NCBI GenBank assembly: GCA_903910215.1
Contig: CAIVYV010000244.1
Location: forward strand, 1 to 7,156
Reading direction: 5' to 3'
From: an uncultured Pseudomonadota bacterium
GTDB taxonomy: Bacteria > Pseudomonadota > Gammaproteobacteria > Steroidobacterales > Steroidobacteraceae
DNA: 7,156 nucleotides
Shown here: positions 1 through 5,549 of the stretch, in pieces
Layout of the letters: each line of letters starts with the position of its first letter
How positions within the stretch are numbered: position 1 is the first letter of the stretch
Made by a program: the position numbers and the translations under genes
Notes under the pieces: generated by a model
Database searches by the model: none
What the model saw: only the letters and a program-made list of their open reading frames with translations
What the model was told of the DNA's origin: nothing

Positions 1-2
1 AG

Positions 3-44
3 TTGCGGGTCATCATACCCGCCGTGAGGGGGCTCACTGCATGA
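3..44 (+). CDS. Possible 3' end of an upstream gene (ATGA overlap)
   Basis: The third forward frame is open from the left edge and ends in a TGA at 42-44, which would overlap the ATG at 41 as ATGA. The same arrangement is used between the ligase and the SDR at 2377-2380, so a translationally coupled upstream gene is plausible. Only about 13 residues (ending in ...PAVRGLTA) are visible, too few to name a family, and two of the codons (ATA, AGG) look rare for this DNA. A competing reading is the first frame, which stops at 25-27. Which one is real cannot be decided from inside the window. Confidence 0.25.
   Translation: MRVIIPAVRGLTA
24..37 (+). promoter_or_regulatory. Shine-Dalgarno site inside a small inverted repeat
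   Basis: A purine run (GAGGGGG, 26-32) lies 8 bases before the ATG at 41 and is the likely ribosome binding site of the first gene. It sits in a perfect 5-bp inverted repeat, GTGAG (24-28) and CTCAC (33-37), with a GGGG loop. In RNA this could partly hide the site unless ribosomes finishing an upstream gene open it. The ribosome-binding role is well supported; the regulatory hairpin is speculative. Confidence 0.35.
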
Positions 45-571
45 ACGATCTTGATCCGCGCCTGGCGCGCCTTTTCGACAAAGAAGCCATTCGTGAGGTG
101 CTGTCCAAATACGCGCGCGGCGTCGACCGCGGCGACGGACCGCTACTCAAAAATTGCTACCACCCCGACGCCATCGAAGAGCATGGTGGTCGCTACACCG
201 GCAACGCGCACGAATACGTCGACGGCGCCATTCCGCGCATTCGCTTGATGGATTCGATGCAGCATGTGCTCGGCAATACCCACTTCGACTTCGTCACGGA
301 TGATCTCGCTTACGTCGAAACCTATCTCGTCACGCTTGCGCGCATGAACATCAACGGCGAGCGCTTTGACACCTTCACGGGCGGCCGTCTCATCGACCGC
401 TTCGAGCGACGCCAAGGCGAATGGAAGATCGCTCATCGCCGCACGATCTTCGACTGGAACCGAGACACTCCTTCGCGCGAAGGCTGGGTTGGCGGCATGT
501 TCATTCCGGGTCAGCCGGGTATGCGCATGGGTAGCAAGGGAGAGACCGATCCGTCATACGAACGCTTTTGA
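41..571 (+). CDS. SnoaL-like (NTF2-fold) protein, probable dehydratase or isomerase
   Basis: A 176-residue cytoplasmic protein of the SnoaL_4 / scytalone dehydratase-like group: a cone-shaped alpha+beta fold that dehydrates or isomerises small hydrophobic substrates, often without a cofactor. Typical family marks are the N-terminal helix with Y24 and D29 (KYARGVDRGD), the CYHPDA segment at 39-44 followed by a G-x-Y-x-G turn, the H75-V-L-G-N79 segment, and the last strand IAHRRTIFDW at 130-139. The spacing of Y24, D29, H75 and R133/R134 resembles the catalytic set of the bile acid dehydratase BaiE (from memory). There is no signal peptide. The start is the ATG with a good ribosome site 8 bases upstream, although the frame remains open to the window edge. 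The ligase gene follows after 9 bases, its ribosome site overlapping this stop codon, so the two are almost certainly cotranscribed. Family assignment is firm; the substrate is unknown. Confidence 0.9.
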   Translation: MNDLDPRLARLFDKEAIREVLSKYARGVDRGDGPLLKNCYHPDAIEEHGGRYTGNAHEYVDGAIPRIRLMDSMQHVLGNTHFDFVTDDLAYVETYLVTLARMNINGERFDTFTGGRLIDRFERRQGEWKIAHRRTIFDWNRDTPSREGWVGGMFIPGQPGMRMGSKGETDPSYERF

Positions 572-580
572 GGTGACCGA

Positions 581-2380
581 ATGACTCGCCCGAACGCGCC
601 GTTCAAAAAAACGTTTTTCCCCTCGGCCGCGATGCGTATCGAGCGCCGCCCCGATGGCTGCATCCTCGTCACGCCCGAGTTGCCGCTCGCCAATTACCTC
701 AGCAACCTGCCGAAGGTGCTCGAGCAGCGAGCCGCTCGTCATCCGCAGAAAACCTATTTGGCCGAGCGTCGCGGCGGTAAAAACTCGCCCTGGACGCACG
801 CGAGCTACGATGAGATCAACACTCGCTCGCAAGCTTTCGCGGCGTGGTTGCTGGCTCGACACATCGACAAGTCCCGATCGGTCTTGATCTTGTCGGGCAA
901 CTCCATCGCGCACGCGGTCATCAAATATGGCGCAATGGCGGCGCGCATTCCAGCCTGCCCCGTCAGCGTCAACTACGCGCTGATGGGCGGTGACTATGGT
1001 CGGCTCAAGCATGTCATCCAACTGGTGAAGCCCGCAGTGGTGTTTGCCGAGCAAACGACGCTCTATAAAAAGGCCTTGGAGAACGTCGATTTCGGCGACG
1101 CCGCGATCATCACCGACAATCCCAGCGAGATCACGCACACCGTCGGCAGCGGTGGCCTCTTCGCTACGACAGACGTGCTCGCAACGGCCATTACCGAAGC
1201 TGTGAGCAAGTCGATCGAAGCGATCGAACCAGACGAACCCACGCTCTACATGCTCACCTCCGGCAGCACGAGCCTGCCGAAGGCCGTCATCCAAACTCAG
1301 CGCATGCTCGCCTCGAACCTCGCGCAAGGCCAGCAAGTGCTCGGCGCGACGGCTGGTTGGGATGACGTGATGCTCGACTGGCTCCCTTGGAACCACGTCT
1401 CCGGTGCCTACACCAAAATGGGCACGCTCACGAGCGGCGGCACGCTCTACATCGATGGCGGTCGCCCCATGCCGGGCGCGTTCGACGAATCGCTGCAGAA
1501 CCTCAAAGAAATCGCGCCGAAGTTCTATGTCAACGTTCCCTTTGGCTACGCCATGTTGGCCGATGCCATCGAAAAAGACGACGAGCTACGCCGACGTTTC
1601 TTCGGCAACTTGCGTCTGGCCTTGTATGGCGGCGCGGGCCTGCCACAAGCGCTCTACGATCGCTTCCAGCAGCTAGCCGTCGATACGGTCAGCGAGCGGA
1701 TCTTCTTCACCACCGGCTACGGCGCCACCGAGACATCATCCGGGTGCATGGCGATCTATTTTCCGACCGAAGAAGTTGGCATCGGCCTGCCGATGCCGGG
1801 CCTCACGCTCAAGCTCGTGCCGAATGCCGATCGATATGAAGTACGCCTTAAAGGCCCGATGATCACCCCGGGCTACCTCGGGCTCAGCGACGAGGACAAT
1901 CGCAAGATCTTCGACGACGAGGGCTTCTATCGCACCGGCGATGCTGCGCAGTTGCACGACCCGAATGATCTTGGCAAAGGCTTGAAATTCGCAGGGCGTC
2001 TGGCGGAAGAGTTCAAGCTCTCGAGCGGCACTTGGGTATCGGCAGGGCGACTGCGTGCGCAGTTGATTGAGGCGCTCTCCCCGCTCGTGTCGGACCTGCT
2101 CATCTGCGGCGAGAATCGGGATCGCCTTGCCATCCTGGCCTGGCCGAAGGCTGCTATCGATGCCGCACTCGAAGCCGATATCGCCGCGCGACTACGCAGC
2201 TTCAACGCGGGTCGCGGCGCGAGCGAGCGAATCACGAGCTTCAGCATTCTGCGTGAGCCGCCGAGCGTCGATGCGCACGAAGTGTCAGATAAAGGCACCA
2301 TCAACCAACGCGTCGCGCTGCTGCGACGCGCTGCCGATGTCGATCGGCTATATCAACAACCGGAACTCTTGAATCCATGA
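581..2380 (+). CDS. Feruloyl-CoA synthase-like acid-CoA ligase (ANL superfamily)
   Basis: A 599-residue adenylate-forming enzyme that would convert a carboxylic acid, ATP and CoA into an acyl-CoA, AMP and pyrophosphate in the cytoplasm. Visible core motifs are the P-loop TSGSTSLPK (226-234), YGATET (380-385), YRTGD (450-454) and a late catalytic lysine K571 in SDKGTINQR. Several features are specific to the feruloyl-CoA synthase subfamily: DWLPWNH (266-272), GGTLYIDGG (286-294), the hinge stretch from G472 that reads EEFKLSSGTWVS rather than the usual GGxKI form, and the KGxINQR ending. Length fits that family. The residues just after WNH (VSGAYTK) differ from the FGGNHN-like text expected of true feruloyl-CoA synthases, so the acid may not be ferulate. 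ATG start; GAGG at 570-573 is 7 bases upstream and overlaps the previous stop. The 3' end overlaps the SDR start by four bases (ATGA). The usual gene name fcs is withheld because the substrate is uncertain. Confidence 0.92.
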   Translation: MTRPNAPFKKTFFPSAAMRIERRPDGCILVTPELPLANYLSNLPKVLEQRAARHPQKTYLAERRGGKNSPWTHASYDEINTRSQAFAAWLLARHIDKSRSVLILSGNSIAHAVIKYGAMAARIPACPVSVNYALMGGDYGRLKHVIQLVKPAVVFAEQTTLYKKALENVDFGDAAIITDNPSEITHTVGSGGLFATTDVLATAITEAVSKSIEAIEPDEPTLYMLTSGSTSLPKAVIQTQRMLASNLAQGQQVLGATAGWDDVMLDWLPWNHVSGAYTKMGTLTSGGTLYIDGGRPMPGAFDESLQNLKEIAPKFYVNVPFGYAMLADAIEKDDELRRRFFGNLRLALYGGAGLPQALYDRFQQLAVDTVSERIFFTTGYGATETSSGCMAIYFPTEEVGIGLPMPGLTLKLVPNADRYEVRLKGPMITPGYLGLSDEDNRKIFDDEGFYRTGDAAQLHDPNDLGKGLKFAGRLAEEFKLSSGTWVSAGRLRAQLIEALSPLVSDLLICGENRDRLAILAWPKAAIDAALEADIAARLRSFNAGRGASERITSFSILREPPSVDAHEVSDKGTINQRVALLRRAADVDRLYQQPELLNP

Positions 2381-3138
2381 ATCTCGAAAATTGTGTCGCC
2401 CTAGTCACCGGCGGCAATCGTGGTATCGGCGAAGCGTTCGTCCGGGTATTGCTCGCTGAGAAAGGCGCCGCCCGAGTCTACGTGGGTAGCCGCGATCGCA
2501 ACGCCGGCGCGCATCTCGAGCGCGAGTTTCCGGGGCGCTGCATCGCCATCGAACTCGATGTCACCGACCCCACCGAGATTGCAGCAGCCGCCGCTGGCTG
2601 CCCCGATGTGAACTTGCTCATCAACAATGCAGGTCTGTTCAGCAACAACCTGCTGATCGGCGCCAAAGACATGTCGGATGCGCGCGAAGAGATGGAAGTG
2701 AATTTCTTCGGGCCACTGGCCTTGATTCGCGCCTTCGCACCTAGCCTCGCTCGCAACGGCGGTGGCGCAGTGATCAACGTACTCTCCGCAGCTGCCATCG
2801 TCGCGGTGCCGAATATGGGCGCTTATTCGCCTTCGAAAGCGGCGGCGCGAATGCTATCGACCTCGGCACGAGCGGAGCTCGCGAGCCAGGGAACTCATGT
2901 CGCGGCCCTGATCGTCGGATCCGTCGACACCCGGATGGCTGCGCACGTGCAAGGCGCCAAAGAAAAACCCGAGGACATCGCCCGCGTCGGCCTGCGCGCC
3001 GCCGAGCGCAACATCGACGAACTCGATACCGACCGCATGGCCGTGGACGTTCGCGCCGCCTTGCAGCTCGACCCGAAAGGACTCGAGAAGCGTATGGCGA
3101 AGATGCTGCACGCCACGAGCATCAGCACGGGGCGCTGA
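2377..3138 (+). CDS. Classical short-chain dehydrogenase/reductase (SDR)
   Basis: A 253-residue NAD(P)-dependent oxidoreductase with all classical SDR marks: the Rossmann glycine motif TGGNRGIG (11-18), D61 and D64 in the ELDVTD stretch, NNAG (83-86), structural N109, and the catalytic S137, Y150 and K154 (YSPSK). It would interconvert a hydroxyl and a keto group on a small substrate. R39 in GSRD after the second beta strand, without an acidic residue at the strand end, leans towards NADP(H), but this is a weak inference. The start overlaps the ligase stop as ATGA, so translation is probably coupled and the SDR should serve the same pathway. There is no membrane segment or signal peptide. A GC-rich hairpin begins within its last codons and probably ends the operon. 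Family is certain; substrate unknown. Confidence 0.94.
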   Translation: MNLENCVALVTGGNRGIGEAFVRVLLAEKGAARVYVGSRDRNAGAHLEREFPGRCIAIELDVTDPTEIAAAAAGCPDVNLLINNAGLFSNNLLIGAKDMSDAREEMEVNFFGPLALIRAFAPSLARNGGGAVINVLSAAAIVAVPNMGAYSPSKAAARMLSTSARAELASQGTHVAALIVGSVDTRMAAHVQGAKEKPEDIARVGLRAAERNIDELDTDRMAVDVRAALQLDPKGLEKRMAKMLHATSISTGR

Positions 3139-3164
3139 AGCGCGCCCCGTCACTGACGCTTTTT
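3127..3164 (+). terminator. GC-rich hairpin at the end of the three-gene operon
   Basis: A perfect 9-bp inverted repeat, ACGGGGCGC (3127-3135) and GCGCCCCGT (3142-3150), has a 6-base loop and contains the SDR stop codon. Five T's follow at 3160-3164, separated from the stem by 9 bases. This is longer than in a textbook intrinsic terminator, so it may be inefficient or act mainly to stabilise the 3' end of the mRNA. Confidence 0.45.
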
Positions 3165-3177
3165 AGACCAGCGTCAG
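3153..3177. repeat. Second hairpin between convergent genes
   Basis: A perfect 8-bp inverted repeat, CTGACGCT (3153-3160) and AGCGTCAG (3170-3177), has a 9-base loop and covers the stop codon of the minus-strand gene that ends at 3174. It may end or stabilise transcripts from either strand, but no T-run follows on the minus strand. Its right arm can also pair differently: CCAGCGT (3168-3174) is the reverse complement of ACGCTGG (3182-3188). Confidence 0.45.
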
Positions 3178-3695
3178 AACAACGCTGGCCGATCCATGAG
3201 CGCGCTCATGTGCTCGGCCGGTTTTTCGCCAGCCTTGAATCGATCAAAGGACGCACGATCGAAATAATCGCGCCACTCAATGATCTTTCCGTCGCGGAAA
3301 CGCAGCACACCTGCGTAAGGGATAGCCACATTCTTACCGTCGGGCGCAGTGAAATCGTCAACACCTTCGGTGAAGACCACATCCCCAATCTCGGCGTAGT
3401 GGAAGATTCGCCAGCGAACGACGGGCATCGCATCCGACAGCTTCTCCATAAAGCCTTGCATCGCGGTCTTGCCGACGATCGGCGGGCTGCCCACGTGTGA
3501 ATACCACACGATGTCGTCGGCACAGAGCTCGAGCACCGCGGCCAGATCCTTGCGACGCCAACCCATGATCAAGGCTTTGACGCGTTCAAAGTGAACGCCG
3601 CTCGTCGCGCTCATACCCGTGGCTCCCATGGCATCGCTACCTCCGATGACTGCGGCGGCAGCAGGTGCCGCCATCAACCAATCGCGTCTATTCAT
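3174..3695 (-). CDS. Limonene-epoxide-hydrolase/SnoaL-like protein with Tat-like leader
   Basis: A NTF2-fold protein of 173 residues from the chosen start. The C-terminal half aligns by eye with limonene-1,2-epoxide hydrolase: VFTEGVDDF, then VLRFRDGKIIEWRDYFD. Counting from the upstream ATG at 3707 (177 residues), the equivalents of catalytic D101, D132 and Y53 are D117, D147 and Y69. The R99 position is G115 and the N55 position is H71, so standard epoxide hydrolysis is doubtful. The N-terminus has a twin arginine followed by an alanine-rich stretch (NRRDWLMAAPAAAAV), suggesting Tat export to the periplasm; the cleavage site is unclear. I prefer the ATG at 3695 over 3707 because GGAGAGG lies just before it and the leader then begins MNRRDW. 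The gene stands alone on this strand, divergent from the second ligase. It could be an epoxide hydrolase variant, an isomerase/dehydratase or a binding protein. Confidence 0.88.
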   Translation of the reverse strand: MNRRDWLMAAPAAAAVIGGSDAMGATGMSATSGVHFERVKALIMGWRRKDLAAVLELCADDIVWYSHVGSPPIVGKTAMQGFMEKLSDAMPVVRWRIFHYAEIGDVVFTEGVDDFTAPDGKNVAIPYAGVLRFRDGKIIEWRDYFDRASFDRFKAGEKPAEHMSALMDRPALF

Positions 3696-3722
3696 GAACC
3701 TCTCCATTGAATCGGACTTTCG

Positions 3723-3752
3723 TGGCTTTCACAATTAGACCACAGTTATACT
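3723..3752 (+). promoter_or_regulatory. Possible promoter for the second ligase in an AT-richer pocket
   Basis: The divergent intergenic region contains a short AT-rich stretch with TATACT at 3747-3752, a fair match to a sigma-70 -10 box. The best-placed -35 candidate, TGGCTT at 3723-3728 with an 18-base spacer, is poor, so an activator may be needed. Transcription from here would start near 3759. That fits the GTG start at 3791 and not the TTG at 3707. TATAAC on the opposite strand (3750-3745) could serve the divergent gene. Confidence 0.25.
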
Positions 3753-3776
3753 TTGGCGCGAGACGTCACACCAGCC

Positions 3777-3784
3777 AAGGGGGA
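3777..3784 (+). promoter_or_regulatory. Ribosome binding site that decides the GTG start of the second ligase
   Basis: AAGGGGGA lies 6 bases before the GTG at 3791. No comparable site precedes the in-frame TTG at 3707, and the 28 residues between the two look unlike the family N-terminus. This supports GTG as the true start. Confidence 0.55.
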
Positions 3785-3790
3785 TTCGAG

Positions 3791-5530
3791 GTGCGTACGA
3801 CTCCAGCAGAAAAAATCCGCGACTACCGCGCGCGTGGTTGGTGGGGTGACACCCGCATACACGACCTGTTCGATGCGAACGCGCGGGCGAACCCCGATCG
3901 TCTCGCTATTGTCGATGCGCCGAACCGAGCCGATCTCGTCGGCACACCTGCTCAAAGACTGACTTTCGCTGCCACAGCGGCACTCGCCGATGGCTACTCA
4001 TTGAGTCTCGCACGGCTCGGCCTTGGCAAAGACGACGTACTCGTCACGCAACTGCCCAACATCGCCGAGTATCCCGCGCTCTACGTCGCTGCCATGCGAC
4101 TTGGAATCGTCGTGAGCCCGGTGCCGATGCAATTTCGGCGTCATGAGCTCGAGCAAATCGTTCGCCTGACGAATGCCAAGACCATCCTGACGATCGATCA
4201 GCTCAAAGGTGCGGACCAAATCGGGATTGCGCTGACTTTGAGCGCAGATCTAGCCAAGGAAGGGATCGCGCTGCAGGTATTGAGCCTGCGCAGCGCCACT
4301 TCGACCACCGAGACGCCGCCGGGCGCCATCGCTTTCGTCGCCGCCATCCTCGATGCAAAGTCGACCGCGGAACTGCGCAGCGCCATAGACGTGGCCTCAG
4401 TCGATGCAGACGACATCGCCACGATCTGCTGGACGTCAGGCACCGAAGGCACACCGAAAGGCGTGCCGCGCTCCCATAATCATTGGTACGCGATCAGTTT
4501 TGCACATCTGCGTGGCGCAGGCATCCAACCGGGTGAGGTGCTGCTGAATCCGTTCCCGCTTATCAACATGGCCGCGATCGGCGGCTGCTTCATGAGCTGG
4601 ATGCACAACGGCGGAACGCTGGTGCTGCACCACCCGCTCGACTTGCCGACCTATCTCAAACAAATCGCCATCGAGCGCCCGCAGTATGCGATCGCACCGC
4701 CGGCCCTGCTCAACATGCTCTTGAAGAACGAGGCACTGTTGGCGACGGTCGATCTTTCGTCACTGCGTTGCATCGGCTCGGGCTCTGCACCGCTCGACCC
4801 GGAGATGATCGCAGGCTATCGCGATCGCTTCGGTATCGAGATTTGCAACAACTTCGGCTCTAACGAAGGTGTGTCGCTGATTAGCAACGCCGAGAACGCC
4901 AGCGACCCGGTGCATCGCGCAAGATGGTTCCCGCGGTTCGGGCGAGACGAGATCCAATGGCCATCACCACCACCGGTTCACATTCGCACTCGCATCATCA
5001 ACCCAGATACGGGCGAAGAAATCGTTGCCGCGGGCAAGCCGGGTGAACTGCAGATCACCGGGCCCACGGTATTCGACGGTTATTACCGCGCGCCACAAAT
5101 CACGGCGCAGTCCTTCACCGCGGACAACTGGTTTCGTACCGGCGATCTGTTCGAACTCTGTGGTGAAGGTGACGATCTACGCTTCTATCGCTTCGTCGGT
5201 CGCCTCAAACAAATCATCGTGCGCGGCGGCGTAAAGATCGCGCCGGAAGAGCTCGACAACCTGCTCTCGCAAATGCCCACTGTGCTCGAGGGCGCGGTAG
5301 CGAGCTACGCCGATCCGATCATGGGCGAGAAGATCTGCGCCGTCGTCGTCGCCAGACCCGGCGTCGAGGTCACGCTCGAATCGATATGTGAGCACTTCCG
5401 AGCAGCAGGCCTTGCGATGTTCAAGTTACCCGAGCGCTTGCGCGTCGTGGCGCAATTGCCGCGCAACAGCGTCGGCAAAGTGCTGCGGGGCGAACTCACG
5501 CGTATCGCCGAGAGCACTGAGGGAACGTAA
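3791..5530 (+). CDS. Class I adenylate-forming acyl-CoA ligase
   Basis: A 579-residue ATP-dependent acid-CoA ligase with a complete motif set: P-loop TSGTEGTPKGV (215-225), FRTGD (448-452), hinge and C-domain motif GRLKQIIVRGGVKIAPEE (470-487), and the catalytic lysine K563 in PRNSVGKVLRGEL. The adenine/AMP motif reads NNFGSNEG (353-360), with Asn358 where many relatives have Thr and the Glu kept. The N-terminal EKIRDYRARGWWGD (7-20) is typical of ligases annotated as cyclohexanecarboxylate-CoA ligase or 2,3-dihydroxybenzoate-AMP ligase-like, so a cyclic or branched acid is plausible; this is a family-level inference. The GTG start is chosen on its ribosome site and family length; the open frame reaches back to a TTG at 3707. 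It belongs to a different subfamily from the ligase at 581-2380, so the two are unlikely to be a recent duplication. Its stop lies 3 bases from the stop of the opposing transporter gene. Confidence 0.92.
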   Translation: MRTTPAEKIRDYRARGWWGDTRIHDLFDANARANPDRLAIVDAPNRADLVGTPAQRLTFAATAALADGYSLSLARLGLGKDDVLVTQLPNIAEYPALYVAAMRLGIVVSPVPMQFRRHELEQIVRLTNAKTILTIDQLKGADQIGIALTLSADLAKEGIALQVLSLRSATSTTETPPGAIAFVAAILDAKSTAELRSAIDVASVDADDIATICWTSGTEGTPKGVPRSHNHWYAISFAHLRGAGIQPGEVLLNPFPLINMAAIGGCFMSWMHNGGTLVLHHPLDLPTYLKQIAIERPQYAIAPPALLNMLLKNEALLATVDLSSLRCIGSGSAPLDPEMIAGYRDRFGIEICNNFGSNEGVSLISNAENASDPVHRARWFPRFGRDEIQWPSPPPVHIRTRIINPDTGEEIVAAGKPGELQITGPTVFDGYYRAPQITAQSFTADNWFRTGDLFELCGEGDDLRFYRFVGRLKQIIVRGGVKIAPEELDNLLSQMPTVLEGAVASYADPIMGEKICAVVVARPGVEVTLESICEHFRAAGLAMFKLPERLRVVAQLPRNSVGKVLRGELTRIAESTEGT

Positions 5531-5549
5531 GCCTTAACGCCATTCCCTC
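5519..5549. terminator. Inverted repeat spanning two convergent stop codons (possible bidirectional terminator)
   Basis: GAGGGAA (5519-5525) pairs with TTCCCTC (5543-5549) to form a 7-bp stem. CGT (5526-5528) and ACG (5537-5539) can extend it after a bulge. Both stop codons lie in the enclosed segment, where TAAGCCTTA (5528-5536) is itself a palindrome. There is no T-run on either side, so intrinsic termination is uncertain; it may instead protect both mRNA ends. Confidence 0.4.

Noticed and set aside
605..618. A7 run followed by ACGTTTTT, considered as a frameshift or phase-variation site
   Set aside because: The reading phase is AAA AAA ACG, so the A AAA AAC heptamer is not in the phase needed for -1 slippage. 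The run encodes ordinary Lys-Lys-Thr-Phe, and no product in another frame is apparent.
554..1396. A 280-residue open frame on the minus strand opposite the 5' half of the first ligase
   Set aside because: It lies fully across a gene with clear family motifs, its product is rich in Arg, His and Asp without a recognisable domain, and it has the look of a GC-driven antisense frame.
1778..1797. Perfect 9-bp inverted repeat with a 2-base gap inside the first ligase gene
   Set aside because: It encodes the conserved GIGLPMP segment of the ligase, and GC-rich codons for such residues often give chance palindromes. There is no further sign of regulation.
3707..3790. Upstream TTG start adding 28 residues to the second ligase
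   Set aside because: No ribosome site precedes it, the added residues do not look like the family, and the GTG at 3791 has a good ribosome site and gives the usual N-terminus.
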